64,000 nucleotides of DNA from Streptomyces alboniger (GCF_008704395.1 NZ_CP023695.1:4154001-4218000), one strand, 5' to 3'; shown: positions 26,604 to 35,852, numbered from the stretch's first letter. The notes: generated by a model from the sequence alone, not told the origin. Numbers and translations are program-made.

Positions 26604-27406
26604 ACCCCGCCGTACGCGCCATCGGCCGCGCCGCGCTCGCCGCACACCCCATCGCCCTGGACGAGGTGAACGCGCGCGCGGAGCTGCTCGCCCGCTACGA
26701 CAACAGCTATCTCGTGCCCGTGGAGATCTTCGAGGACCTCGCCGCGCTGCTGACCGACCCGCGCAGGGCCCACGGACCCTTCCGGGCGCTGAGCATCGGC
26801 GGGAAGCGCTGGTTCCGGTACCACTCGACGTACTACGACACCCCTGAGCTGGGCACCTTCCACGATCACCGGCAGGGCCGGCGGCTGCGCTACCGTATCC
26901 GTGAGCGCGTCTACCAGGACAGTGGCGAGCGCCAGTTCGAGATCAAGCTGAAGAGCGGGCGCGGCGAGACCGTCAAGCACCGGCAGCGGCTCGAAGGCGA
27001 CGACCACGCCCTGGACGAGGCGCGGCGGGGCTTCCTCGCCGGTGTGCTGCGGGGGGCGTACGGCATCGAGGCCCCGGAGGGCCTCACCGCCTCGCTCGTG
27101 ACCGACTACCAGCGGGCGACCTTCGTGGCCGACGGACAGCGCGTCACGTGCGACGCGGGTCTGGTCGTGCGGGACACCGCGACGGGGCGGACGGCCGCCG
27201 CCGACAGCGGGCTCGTCCTCGTCGAGACCAAGACCAAGGGGCATCTGACCGAGGCCGACCGGGTGCTGCACCGTTTCGGGGTGCGCGCCGCCGAGTTCAC
27301 CAAGTACTGCGGGGGGTACGCGGCGGTCCGGCCCGAGCTGGGGATCAACCGCTGGGCGCGGGCGGTGCGGACGGCGTTCCCCCGGGGGGTACGAGCGGGA
27401 ACGTGA
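26600..27406 (+). CDS. VTC-domain protein, possible polyphosphate polymerase
   Basis: A 268-residue protein of the VTC/CYTH triphosphate-tunnel type. The tunnel strands carry alternating basic and acidic residues: RYDNSYLVPVE, FRYHSTYYDTPEL, RRLRYRIRERVY, FEIKLKSGRGET and VETKTKG. Starting at GTG 26600, it is coupled to DUF4956. In yeast, Vtc4 makes polyphosphate from ATP; bacterial members are mostly untested. Its last ~62 bases overlap the 3' end of the convergent histidine kinase gene. Confidence 0.8.
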   Translation: MNPAVRAIGRAALAAHPIALDEVNARAELLARYDNSYLVPVEIFEDLAALLTDPRRAHGPFRALSIGGKRWFRYHSTYYDTPELGTFHDHRQGRRLRYRIRERVYQDSGERQFEIKLKSGRGETVKHRQRLEGDDHALDEARRGFLAGVLRGAYGIEAPEGLTASLVTDYQRATFVADGQRVTCDAGLVVRDTATGRTAAADSGLVLVETKTKGHLTEADRVLHRFGVRAAEFTKYCGGYAAVRPELGINRWARAVRTAFPRGVRAGT

Positions 27407-28709
27407 GCGTGACACGCGCCCCTTCGGGTGTGCTCGCCGTCTCGAAGCGGCCGCCGGCCTCCTCGGCGGTACGCCGGGCGATGTCCAGGCCGAGCCCCGT
27501 GGAACCGGCGCCGCTCGTGCCGCGCCCGGGCGCCGTCGCGCCGGGAAAGCCGGGACCCTCGTCCGTGACGGTCAGCTCCGCCCCACGGCCCGGGGCCGGG
27601 GCCGTGCCGACCTCGATGGAGAACGCCGTGCCCTGAGGCGTGTGGTCCAGGACGTTCCCTATCAACGCGTCGAGTGCCGCGACGAGTTCGTCCTCGGGCA
27701 CGGGGACCAGAACCTCATGAGCGGGCGTCGTGGTGCTGGTGGCGCGGTTCTGATCCTCCGCCAACGGCTTCCAGAACGCCGCGCGTTCGCGCGCCACCGC
27801 CGCCAGATCCGCGCGCGGCGCCTCGCGCAGAGGCCGCCTCGCCTTGCGGATCACGTCGTCGACGCTGTGCTCCAGCGCGGTGACGTCCGCCGCGATGCGG
27901 TGGGCCTCGTCCGGGTCCCGCAGGGTCTCCGCGTCCAGGCGCAGGGCGGCCAGCGGGGTGCGCAGCCGGTGGGCGAGGTCGGCGGCGTTCTCCCGCTCGG
28001 CCGCGAGCAGGGTGTCGATGCGGGCCGCGAGACGGTTCAGCTCGCCGGCGACCAGGCGCAGTTCGGGCGGGCCCTCCGGGGTCGCCCGAGCCGTCAGATC
28101 ACCGGCGGCCAGGCGGTCAGCGGTGCGGGCGAGGCGACGGGTCGCCCCGACGAGCCGTGCCCCCAGGCGGTCGGCCAGGAGCAGACCGAGGAGTACGAGA
28201 CCCACGCCGATGCCGGCCAGGACGAGCCAGGAAGCGAGCGTGCCCGCGTACAACTGGTGTTCGGTGAGCGTCACTTGGACGACGGCCGTGCCGTTCTGCG
28301 CGCCCTGCACCGGCACCAGGACCAGGCGGCCGCCGGACTCGGGCTCGTAGGTGAAGGCGCGGCCGGTACGGGCGAGACGGACCGGGGCGGTCACGGACCC
28401 CTGCCCGCCGCGGGACCCGGTGGCCGCCCGCACGCGCGGCCCGATGACCGTGCCGTCCGCGAGAATCAGCGAAGTGGCGGGCAGCCCCTTGCCGTTGACG
28501 CTCTCCACAGTCTGTTCAGCACTCTCCCGCTCGCCCGCGGTGGCCAGGGCGGGACCGAGGGCGTGGGCCACCCACTGGGCCCGCGCGGTCGCCTCGGCCG
28601 TGGCGCGGTCGGCCGCGTGGGTACGGGTGAGGAGGGTGAGGGGGACGAGGAGGGCGGTGAGGACCAGGGCGGTGGTGGCCGCGGTCAGCAGGAGCAGGCT
28701 GCGGCGCAT
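27345..28709 (-). CDS. two-component sensor histidine kinase (OmpR-partner type)
   Basis: A 454-residue kinase with N-terminal helix 4-28, an outside sensor loop of ~125 residues, a second helix at 157-180, a HAMP domain, and a HisKA box with H247 in ADLAHRLRTPLAAL. The HATPase end contains VTDEGPGFP and GSTGLGLDIARRTAE. Its ATG shares one base with the stop of the response-regulator gene (TGATG), so translation is coupled. The N box (ALDALIGNVLDHTP) is intact. Confidence 0.92.
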   Translation of the reverse strand: MRRSLLLLTAATTALVLTALLVPLTLLTRTHAADRATAEATARAQWVAHALGPALATAGERESAEQTVESVNGKGLPATSLILADGTVIGPRVRAATGSRGGQGSVTAPVRLARTGRAFTYEPESGGRLVLVPVQGAQNGTAVVQVTLTEHQLYAGTLASWLVLAGIGVGLVLLGLLLADRLGARLVGATRRLARTADRLAAGDLTARATPEGPPELRLVAGELNRLAARIDTLLAAERENAADLAHRLRTPLAALRLDAETLRDPDEAHRIAADVTALEHSVDDVIRKARRPLREAPRADLAAVARERAAFWKPLAEDQNRATSTTTPAHEVLVPVPEDELVAALDALIGNVLDHTPQGTAFSIEVGTAPAPGRGAELTVTDEGPGFPGATAPGRGTSGAGSTGLGLDIARRTAEEAGGRFETASTPEGARVTLTFPLVPPGGTPSAPPAPSG

Positions 28710-29407
28710 CAGCCCGTGCCTTCGGGCTGCTCCGGTGCCGTGAGCTTGACGCCCACCGTGCGGACCGTGTGGAGGTAGCGCGGGTGCTGTGCCGTCTCGC
28801 CGAGTTTGCGGCGCAGCCAGGAGAGGTGGACGTCCACGGTCTTGTCGGCCCCGCCCAGGGGCTGCTGCCAGACCTCGGCGAGGAGTTCGCGGCGGGATAC
28901 GACCTGTCCGGGGCGGCGGGCGAGATGGGCGAGGAGGTCGAACTCGCGGGGCGTCAGGTCGATGGGCGTGCCGTCCAGGGTGACCTCGCGGGACACCGGG
29001 TCGACGCGGAGCCCGCCGACGCGCAGCGGTTCCTCGGTCTCCGTCACGCCGAGACGCCGCAGGACGGCCTTGACGCGGGCGTCCAGCTGGGCCGCTCCGA
29101 AAGGCTTGACGATGTAGTCGTCCGCCCCGGCCTCCAGGACCGTGACCATCTCCGGTTCGTCGTCGCGGGCGGTGGCCACGATGACGGGGACGTCGCTGAC
29201 CGCGCGCAGCATCCGCAGCACCTGCGCCCCGTCGACGTCCGGCAGCCCCAGATCGAGGACGACCAGGTCGGGGCGGCTGGTGACGGCCGCGTCGAGACCC
29301 GCCATGCCGCTGGGCGCGGTCGCCACCGCGTGCCCCTTGTCGCGCAGGGCCCGCACCAGGGCGCCGCGGAGCTGGGGGTCGTCCTCGACGACGAGAAGGT
29401 GCGCCAT
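28709..29407 (-). CDS. OmpR/PhoB-family response regulator
   Basis: A 232-residue regulator. The receiver has DD at 9-10, phospho-acceptor D52 (LVVLDLGLP) and K in YIVKPFG. The winged helix is in the C-terminal ~95 residues (LTPREFDLLAHLARRPGQVV; VDVHLSWLRRKL). It is first in the operon with the downstream kinase. No target operator was identified. Confidence 0.93.
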   Translation of the reverse strand: MAHLLVVEDDPQLRGALVRALRDKGHAVATAPSGMAGLDAAVTSRPDLVVLDLGLPDVDGAQVLRMLRAVSDVPVIVATARDDEPEMVTVLEAGADDYIVKPFGAAQLDARVKAVLRRLGVTETEEPLRVGGLRVDPVSREVTLDGTPIDLTPREFDLLAHLARRPGQVVSRRELLAEVWQQPLGGADKTVDVHLSWLRRKLGETAQHPRYLHTVRTVGVKLTAPEQPEGTG

Positions 29408-29496
29408 ACAACCACCGTAGTCAGGGGCATTGGCCGGGGTTTAACCGGGCGTTAGGAAACGATGCGGCACAGTGGCGGGATGAGGGAAGCGGCGGG

Positions 29497-29990
29497 ATGA
29501 GGAAGTGGCGGAGCGCCGCGGTGACGGCGGCGTGGGTGGCCGTCGGTACGGCGGCGGGGGCGCTGGGCGCCTGGCAGCTGGCCGGTTCGGACAGCGGGGG
29601 CGGCGCGGCGCACAGCCGTCCGCTGGACGAGGCGGCGGTGCGCGAGGCGCTGGCCAGGGCCTCGCGCAGGGGCCGCCGCCCGCACGGAAGCCGTCCGGCA
29701 CGCCTCCGTCCCGCCCGAGGGCGACCCCCTCGCCCGAACGCTCCACGGTCCGCTTCACCGGCGGCGCGGCGACGGCGGAGTGCCGCCCGGACGGCACCGT
29801 CAGGCTCGTCTCCTGGAGTCCGGCGGACGGCTTCCACATCGACGACGACGTGGAGCGGGGCCCGGCGGCGGTCGCCCGCCTGGAGGCGGAGCCGGGTGAC
29901 GACGACGAGCGGGAAGACCTCGTATACGAGATCCGCTGCACGGAGCAAGGCCCCCGAGCGAGGGTGACCCCGGACCGGGACGAGGACTGA
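29497..29990 (+). pseudogene. secreted/membrane-anchored small protein gene interrupted by a frameshift
   Basis: The ATG frame starts well with a signal-anchor (AAVTAAWVAVGTAAGALGAW) and DEAAVREALARAS, then turns into Arg/Pro-rich nonsense near base 29,665. A frame offset by minus one continues plausibly with TVRFTGGAATAECRPDGTV, SWSPADGFHIDDDVERGP and LVYEIRCTEQ, ending at 29,988-29,990. The offset fits loss of one base near the G/C run at about 29,660-29,690. The intact gene would code for ~164 residues with two cysteines in the outside domain. It is either a genuine pseudogene or a sequencing error. Confidence 0.65.
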
Positions 29991-30107
29991 CCCCAGCGGC
30001 CCCCCACCTGCGGCCCGCCCCCCCATTGCGCGAGCTACCACGGCCGGCCGGCAGATCCCAGCTGAGGGCCCCCGGGCCTCGGCCCGACACGCTGAGGCCC
30101 CCGGCCA

Positions 30108-30118
30108 GACACTGTGTC
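30108..30118. promoter_or_regulatory. GACAC-T-GTGTC palindrome upstream of the aminotransferase
   Basis: An 11-base palindrome lies 70 bases before the aminotransferase ATG, next to a further CGACAC. It could be an operator; the site could serve the downstream GntR-type gene product, but that is a guess. Confidence 0.3.
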
Positions 30119-30188
30119 GGGTTCCGCCCCCGACGCCCGACAAGACGCCCATACCCCGTCCACTCCGTGGACACTTACCCTCGGCCGC

Positions 30189-31547
30189 ATGACCCCTCAG
30201 CCGAACCCGCAGCTCGGCGCCGCCGTGAAGGCCGCGGACCGCGCACATGTCTTCCACTCCTGGTCCGCACAGGAGCTGATCGACCCGCCTGCCGTCGCCG
30301 GTGCCGAAGGCTCGTACTTCTGGGACTACGACGGCAACCGCTACCTCGACTTCACCAGCGGCCTCGTCTTCACCAACATCGGATACCAGCACCCGAAGGT
30401 CGTCGCCGCGATACAGGCGCAGGCGGCGACGATGACGACGTTCGCGCCCGCCTTCGCCGTGGAGGCCCGCTCGGAGGCCGCACGCCTCATCGCCGAGCGG
30501 ACCCCCGGCGACCTGGACAAGATCTTCTTCACCAACGCCGGCGCCGACGCCGTCGAGCACGCCGTCCGCATGGCCCGTCTGCACACGGGCCGTACGAAGG
30601 TCCTCTCCGCGTACCGCTCGTACCACGGCGGCACCCAGCAGGCGATCAACCTCACCGGCGACCCGCGCCGCTGGGCCTCCGACAGCGGCTCGGCGGGCGT
30701 CGTCCGCTTCTGGGCGCCGTTCCTGTACCGCTCGCGCTTCTACGCGGAGAACGAGCGGCAGGAGTGCGAGCGGGCCCTCCAGCACCTGGAGGACACGATC
30801 GTCTTCGAGGGCCCGCAGACCGTCGCCGCGATCATCCTGGAGACGATCCCCGGCACCGCGGGCATCATGACGCCGCCGCCCGGCTACCTCGCGGGCGTCC
30901 GCGAGATCTGCGACCGGTACGGCATCGTCTTCATCCTCGACGAGGTCATGGCGGGCTTCGGGCGCACCGGCAAGTGGTTCGCCGTGGACCACTTCGAGGG
31001 CGTCGTACCGGACCTGATGACCTTCGCCAAGGGCGTGAACTCCGGTTACGTCCCCCTGGGCGGCGTAGCGATCTCCGGCGCCGTCGCCGAGACCTTCGCA
31101 CGGCGCCCCTACCCGGGCGGACTCACGTACTCCGGCCACCCGCTGGCCTGCGCCGCCGCCGTCGCGACGATCAACGTCATGGAGGACGAGGGCGTCGTCG
31201 AGAACGCGGCCCGCCTGGGCGCGGACGTGATCGGCCCCGGTCTTGCCGACCTCGCCGAGCGGCACCCGAGCGTGGGCGAGGTACGGGGCCTCGGCATGTT
31301 CTGGGCGCTGGAGCTGGTGAGGAACAGGGAGACGCGGGAGCCGCTGGTGCCGTACAACGCCACGGGCGAGGCGAACGCCCCGATGGCGGCGTTCGGCGCC
31401 GCGGCGAAGAAGCACGGCCTGTGGCCGTTCATCAACATGAACCGCACGCACGTGGTGCCGCCGTGCACCCTCACGGAGGCGGAGGCGAAGGAGGGCCTCG
31501 CGGCGCTGGACGCGGCCCTCACCGAGGCCGACGCCCACGTCGCCTGA
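30189..31547 (+). CDS. class III aminotransferase (PLP-dependent)
   Basis: A 452-residue fold-type I aminotransferase. PLP contacts include NAGADAVEHAVRMAR, SYHGGT, ILDEVMAGFGRTG (D251) and the Schiff-base lysine K281 in FAKGVNSGYVPLGG. The family covers omega-amino acid transaminases such as beta-alanine/taurine:pyruvate and GABA enzymes; the amino donor is not readable. It starts at an ATG with no obvious ribosome site, about nine bases past TTACCCT, so a short leader or leaderless message is possible. Confidence 0.88.
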   Translation: MTPQPNPQLGAAVKAADRAHVFHSWSAQELIDPPAVAGAEGSYFWDYDGNRYLDFTSGLVFTNIGYQHPKVVAAIQAQAATMTTFAPAFAVEARSEAARLIAERTPGDLDKIFFTNAGADAVEHAVRMARLHTGRTKVLSAYRSYHGGTQQAINLTGDPRRWASDSGSAGVVRFWAPFLYRSRFYAENERQECERALQHLEDTIVFEGPQTVAAIILETIPGTAGIMTPPPGYLAGVREICDRYGIVFILDEVMAGFGRTGKWFAVDHFEGVVPDLMTFAKGVNSGYVPLGGVAISGAVAETFARRPYPGGLTYSGHPLACAAAVATINVMEDEGVVENAARLGADVIGPGLADLAERHPSVGEVRGLGMFWALELVRNRETREPLVPYNATGEANAPMAAFGAAAKKHGLWPFINMNRTHVVPPCTLTEAEAKEGLAALDAALTEADAHVA

Positions 31548-31561
31548 CCCCGCCCCTCCCA

Positions 31562-31604
31562 GGAGGCCCCGGCCCCGGCTCCCCCCTCGGGGGCCGGGGC
31601 CTCC
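31562..31604 (+). terminator. terminator after the aminotransferase
   Basis: Perfect 15-base G/C-rich arms (31562-31576 with 31590-31604) lie 14 bases after the stop. Confidence 0.8.
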
Positions 31605-31781
31605 CCCTTGCGCCGGCCGGAACTCACCGCGGCGCGGAACCCCCGCCGCCGCCCCCGCGGGGAAACACCGCCCAGGCCCCCAAACCCCCCACCGCGTAGT
31701 CTGACGTGCCCGCGCCCCTCCACAGGGCCCAGCAAGACGACCGCCCAAGGCGACCACGCCAGACTCCGTGGGAGAACCCAG

Positions 31782-32480
31782 ATGCCCGGCACCGACGGCC
31801 CCGCCGTCATCCGCAGCACTCTGCGCCAGCAGATCGCCGACGCCCTCCGCGACGAGGTCCTCGCGGGCCGGCTGGAGCCGGGCCAGGAGTTCACCGTGAA
31901 GGAGATCGCCGACCAGTACGGCGTCTCCGCGACCCCCGTCCGCGAGGCCCTGGTGAACCTCACCGCCCAGGGCCTCCTGGACGCCGACCAGCACCGGGGC
32001 TTCCGCGTCCACGAGCACACGCTGGCCGACTACCGCGGCATGCTGGAGGCCCGCGGCCTGATCGCGGACGGCATCTTCCGCGACCTCGCCCGCACCGCGG
32101 ACACCCGCGACGACATGTCCGACGCCCTGCTCTCCGTACGCCGCAGGGGCGAGGAGGCGGCCCGCGCGGCCTGCGCGGGCGACCTGAACGTCCTGATCGG
32201 CTACGACCTCCGCTTCTGGCGCGAGCTGAGCGCCCTCTTCGGCAACCCCTACCTCTCCGACTTCCTGCACCGCCTGCGCGTGAAGTCCTGGGTCTGCGCG
32301 GTCACGCACCTGCGCCGCTGGAGCGAGCAAGGCGGCGGCGACCTGCGCGGCGCCCTCTGGTCACGGCACACCGAACTGGTGGACGCCCTCGTGTGCCGCG
32401 ACCCGGCCGCCGCCCACGCGATCGTCGTGGAGTACAACGCGCACTCCCTGTCCCTCATAGAGCGGCTGGCCACCGCATGA
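31782..32480 (+). CDS. GntR-family (FadR/FCD type) transcriptional regulator
   Basis: A 232-residue regulator with an N-terminal winged helix (LRQQIADALRDEVLAGRL; EIADQYGVSATPVREAL) and an all-helical FCD ligand domain (AGDLNVLIGYDLRFWREL; RHTELVDALVCRD). Metal-binding Asp/His residues typical of FCD are present (D in GYDLRF, H in SRHTEL). Its stop overlaps the ATG of a giant glycosyltransferase, so it is co-translated with that enzyme. Confidence 0.9.
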   Translation: MPGTDGPAVIRSTLRQQIADALRDEVLAGRLEPGQEFTVKEIADQYGVSATPVREALVNLTAQGLLDADQHRGFRVHEHTLADYRGMLEARGLIADGIFRDLARTADTRDDMSDALLSVRRRGEEAARAACAGDLNVLIGYDLRFWRELSALFGNPYLSDFLHRLRVKSWVCAVTHLRRWSEQGGGDLRGALWSRHTELVDALVCRDPAAAHAIVVEYNAHSLSLIERLATA

Positions 32481-34981
32481 GCACGGACCAGACGTCCTCC
32501 GAACCGCACACCGGCACCCCGGAACTCACCGTCGTCATCCCCGCCTACAACGAGGAACGCCGCCTGGCCCCCACCCTGAAGGCGATCCAGGAGCACCTGG
32601 ACTCGGCGGACGGCCACGCGGACTCCGGAGCCCGAAGCGCGTGGGAGCTGATCGTCGTGGACGACGGCTCCACCGACCGCACCGCGGAGATCGCCGCGGC
32701 GGCCTGTGCCGCCGACCCCCGCATCCACCTCGTCCGAAGCGAACGCAACCGGGGCAAGGGCCACGCCCTGCGCCAGGGCGTCCTCGCCTCCTACGGCCGC
32801 CGCGTCCTGATCACCGACGCCGACCTCGCCGCGCCCATAGCGGAGCTGGACCACCTCGACAAGGCGCTCGCCGACGGCCACACGGCCGCGATCGGCTCCC
32901 GCGCCCGCCCCGGCGCGACCATCGGCGCCCACCAGCACCGGCTGCGCGAGCTGCTCGGCCGTACCGGCAACTTCCTCATACGCTCGGTCGCCGTCCCCGG
33001 AATCCGCGACACCCAGTGCGGCTTCAAGCTCTTCGACGGCGACCGTGCACGCGAGGCCTTCGCCGCGTCCCGGCTGCGCGGCTGGGGGATAGACGTCGAG
33101 ATACTCCAGTACTTCCGCCGGGCGGGCTGGCCGGTGGCCGAGGTCCCCGTGCGCTGGTCGCACCAGGAGGGCTCGAAGGTCAGGCCGCTGGACTACGTCA
33201 GGGTCCTCGCCGAACTGACCGCCCTCAAGGCCCGCGCGATCCGCCGCGCCGACGTCCTCGTCGCGCTCCTCTTCCTGGTCCTGTCGGTCACCCTCTACGC
33301 CCAGCGCTGGATATCCCCCGCGTCCCGCTACATCCCCGACTCCATGCAGGACCAGAACCAGTGGGAGTGGTTCTTCGCGGTGACGGCCGACAACGTCCGC
33401 CACTTCGACAACCCCCTGTTCACCACCCTCCAGAACTTCCCCGACGGTGTGAACCTCATGGCCAACACGGTCATGCTCGGCCTCTCCGTCCCCCTTGCCC
33501 CCGTGACCTGGCTCCTCGGCCCCGCGGTCGCCCTGAACGTGGCGATGACCGGCGGCCTGGCCGCCACCGCCGTCGCCTGGTACTGGCTGATCGTCAGACG
33601 CCTGACCGCACACCGGGGCGCCGCCGCCGTCGGCGCGGCCCTCGCCGCCTTCGCGCCGCCGATGATCAGCCACGCCAACGCCCACCCGAACTTCATCGTC
33701 CTGTTCATGATCCCGCTGATCATCGACAGGGCGCTGCGGCTCTGCGAGGGCACCCGCGTCGTACGCGACGGAGTCGTCCTCGGCCTCCTCACGACGTACC
33801 AGATCTTCCTCGGCGAGGAACCGCTGCTGCTCGCGGCCCTCGGCATGCTGCTCTTCGCCCTCGCCTACGCGCTCGCGCGCAGGGACGTGGCCAGGGCGTC
33901 CTGGCGCCCCCTCGCCCGCGGCATCGGCATCGCCCTCGCGGTCGCGCTCCCCCTCGTCGCCTACCCCCTGTACTGGCAGTTCTTCGGCCCGCAGAGCTAC
34001 AAGAGCGTGCTCCACGGCGACCAGGCGGGCAACAGCCCGCTCGCGTTCATCTCCTTCGCCGAGCGCTCGCTCGCGGGCGCCGGGGACACCTCCGACGCCC
34101 TCGCCCTGAACCGCACCGAGCAGAACGCCTTCTACGGCTGGCCGCTCACCGCCCTGGCCTTCGCGATCGTCGTACGACTGTGGGAGCGCGCGGTGGTCAA
34201 GGCGCTCGCCTTCACGGTGCTCGCGGCGGCGCTGCTCTCGCTCGGCCCTGAGTTCCGCATCCCGCTCACGGACATCGTCCTGCCCGGACCGTGGGCCCTG
34301 ATCCGCCACCGGCCGCTCTTCGAGTCGGTCATCGAGGGACGCGTGGCGATGGTGTGCGCCCCCGCGCTCGGCATGCTCCTCGCCCTGGCCCTCGCCCGTC
34401 TGCTGACCCGCCGCGAGACCGGCCGTCGCGGGGCCACCCGGTACGCGGGCCTCGCGGCCGTCGCCCTCGCCCTGCTGCCGATCGTGCCCGTGCCGCTCGA
34501 CGCCGTGGACCGGGCCGAGGTGCCGCCGTTCATCGCGCGGGGCACCTGGCGTACGTACCTGGGCCCGGACGAGACCCTCGTGCCGATCCCGGTGCCCGAC
34601 GCCGCCCACGCGGAGGCCCTGCACTGGCAGACCGTCGCCGGCCTCGGCTTCCGCTTCCCCGGCGGCTACTTCAACGGCCCCTGGGGCCCGGACCGCGTCG
34701 GCATCTACGGCCCCTCGCCCCGCAACACCTCGAACCTCCTGCGCCGCGTCAGCGAATCGGGCCGCGTCCCGGAGATCACCCCCGCCTGGCGCGAGGCGGC
34801 CCGCGTGGACCTGGAGTTCTGGAAGGCGGGCGTCCTCGTCCTGCCCCCGCAGCCGCACGAGGCGGCACTGCGGAACACCGTGGACGCGCTCGTCGGACGC
34901 CGGGCGCGGTGGGTCGACGGCGTGTGGGTATGGGACCTGTACGAAGGCGGCGGCGACCGGGGTGCGCACGGGGGCAGCTAG
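32477..34981 (+). CDS. family 2 glycosyltransferase fused to a multispanning membrane domain
   Basis: An 834-residue fusion. Residues ~15-245 are a GT2 dolichyl-phosphate-sugar synthase-like domain: VVIPAYNEERRL, VVDDGSTDRT, LITDADLAAP and TQCGFKLF. From ~250 to 690 are about ten hydrophobic helices of a GT-C-like integral part (APPMISHANAHPNFIVLF, FLGEEPLLLA), then a ~130-residue outside domain (GFRFPGGYFNGPWGPD). It likely makes a polyprenyl-phosphate sugar and may also transfer it outside the membrane. Overlap with the GntR gene suggests local control. Confidence 0.82.
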   Translation: MSTDQTSSEPHTGTPELTVVIPAYNEERRLAPTLKAIQEHLDSADGHADSGARSAWELIVVDDGSTDRTAEIAAAACAADPRIHLVRSERNRGKGHALRQGVLASYGRRVLITDADLAAPIAELDHLDKALADGHTAAIGSRARPGATIGAHQHRLRELLGRTGNFLIRSVAVPGIRDTQCGFKLFDGDRAREAFAASRLRGWGIDVEILQYFRRAGWPVAEVPVRWSHQEGSKVRPLDYVRVLAELTALKARAIRRADVLVALLFLVLSVTLYAQRWISPASRYIPDSMQDQNQWEWFFAVTADNVRHFDNPLFTTLQNFPDGVNLMANTVMLGLSVPLAPVTWLLGPAVALNVAMTGGLAATAVAWYWLIVRRLTAHRGAAAVGAALAAFAPPMISHANAHPNFIVLFMIPLIIDRALRLCEGTRVVRDGVVLGLLTTYQIFLGEEPLLLAALGMLLFALAYALARRDVARASWRPLARGIGIALAVALPLVAYPLYWQFFGPQSYKSVLHGDQAGNSPLAFISFAERSLAGAGDTSDALALNRTEQNAFYGWPLTALAFAIVVRLWERAVVKALAFTVLAAALLSLGPEFRIPLTDIVLPGPWALIRHRPLFESVIEGRVAMVCAPALGMLLALALARLLTRRETGRRGATRYAGLAAVALALLPIVPVPLDAVDRAEVPPFIARGTWRTYLGPDETLVPIPVPDAAHAEALHWQTVAGLGFRFPGGYFNGPWGPDRVGIYGPSPRNTSNLLRRVSESGRVPEITPAWREAARVDLEFWKAGVLVLPPQPHEAALRNTVDALVGRRARWVDGVWVWDLYEGGGDRGAHGGS

Positions 34982-35022
34982 CGGACCCGGGTCGCGACTA
35001 CGCTGCCTGCACGCGAGGCAAC

Positions 35023-35096
35023 GCACAGCTACACAGCACGGCTACACAGCTACACAGCACAGCTACTCAGCACGGCACAGCTGCACAGCGCTAAGC
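35023..35096. repeat. cluster of CACAGCTACACAGCACGG-type short repeats
   Basis: About 70 bases made almost entirely of imperfect copies of CTACACAGC and CACGGC units lie between the giant glycosyltransferase and the next gene, ending ~38 bases before the TTG start. AGCTGT-like half sites recur in both orientations. It may be slippage-derived, or a multi-site regulatory patch. Confidence 0.6.
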
Positions 35097-35133
35097 ACGT
35101 ACCGTCCACCTGACCCTGACCCGAGGAGTCTTC

Positions 35134-35784
35134 TTGGCCTGCGACCTGTGGCTGGTCCCGCTCGTCGACGTGTTGTGCCACAGCCCCGACAACCCCTTCG
35201 CGGAAGAGATCGCCGCCTACGACAAGGCGCTGCACGAGGCGGGGTTCCCGCCCGTCCCCGTCTTCTCCTACATGCCGGGCCTGTCCGGTGACGTCGCCCC
35301 GGTCGCGGGCTTCGACTACGACGCGCTGCACTTCCTGCGCCGCGCCTACCTCCTGCGGATCTGCGGCCTGGAGGTCACGCCGGTGGACGAACTGGGCGGC
35401 GACTACGAGCAGTTGCTGGAGATGTTCGACGCCACGGCCCAGCACTCGCACCTGGTCTGGCACTACGACCACGCGGGCGCGTACGTGCCCGTGGACTTCC
35501 CGGCGCCGCTGTCCAACGACGAACTCCTCGCGGGCGGCGGCCCGTTGGGTTCGTCCCAGGCGCTCCTGCGTGAGCTGGAGTTCGTCGCCCCGTCTCTCGG
35601 CATCGACCCCGCGAACCCACCGCTGGCCCCGACCCCGCCCGCGGCCCCCACGTCCCTGGAGGAACCGGCGGCCCCCGCCCCTTGGGACGAGAGCCCCTTC
35701 GCCAGGGAGCGCCACGTCTGGCTGGGCCTGCACGCGGCGACAACGAGAAGCCTCGCCCAAGGCTCAATGATCATCTACAGCTGA
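35134..35784 (+). CDS. conserved hypothetical protein
   Basis: A 216-residue soluble protein starting at TTG after a GAGGAG site. It opens with CDLWLVPLVDVLCHSPDNPF and includes GFDYDALHFLRRAYLLRICG and SHLVWHYDHAGAYVPVDFP. A Pro/Ala-rich linker (~165-185) precedes a short C-terminus. I do not recognise a family with known function. The repeated His and Asp near residues 105-120 could bind a metal. It lies 152 bases after the glycosyltransferase. Confidence 0.65.
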   Translation: MACDLWLVPLVDVLCHSPDNPFAEEIAAYDKALHEAGFPPVPVFSYMPGLSGDVAPVAGFDYDALHFLRRAYLLRICGLEVTPVDELGGDYEQLLEMFDATAQHSHLVWHYDHAGAYVPVDFPAPLSNDELLAGGGPLGSSQALLRELEFVAPSLGIDPANPPLAPTPPAAPTSLEEPAAPAPWDESPFARERHVWLGLHAATTRSLAQGSMIIYS

Positions 35785-35852
35785 TACCAGAGCCCTGGCG
35801 CGGTGAATCAGAGGCCCGCACGGAGACCACAAGCCCGCACGGAAGATCTCAG

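Noticed and set aside
28710..29411. Extension of the histidine kinase frame through the response regulator
   Set aside because: This frame is the shadow of the OmpR-type regulator on the same strand.
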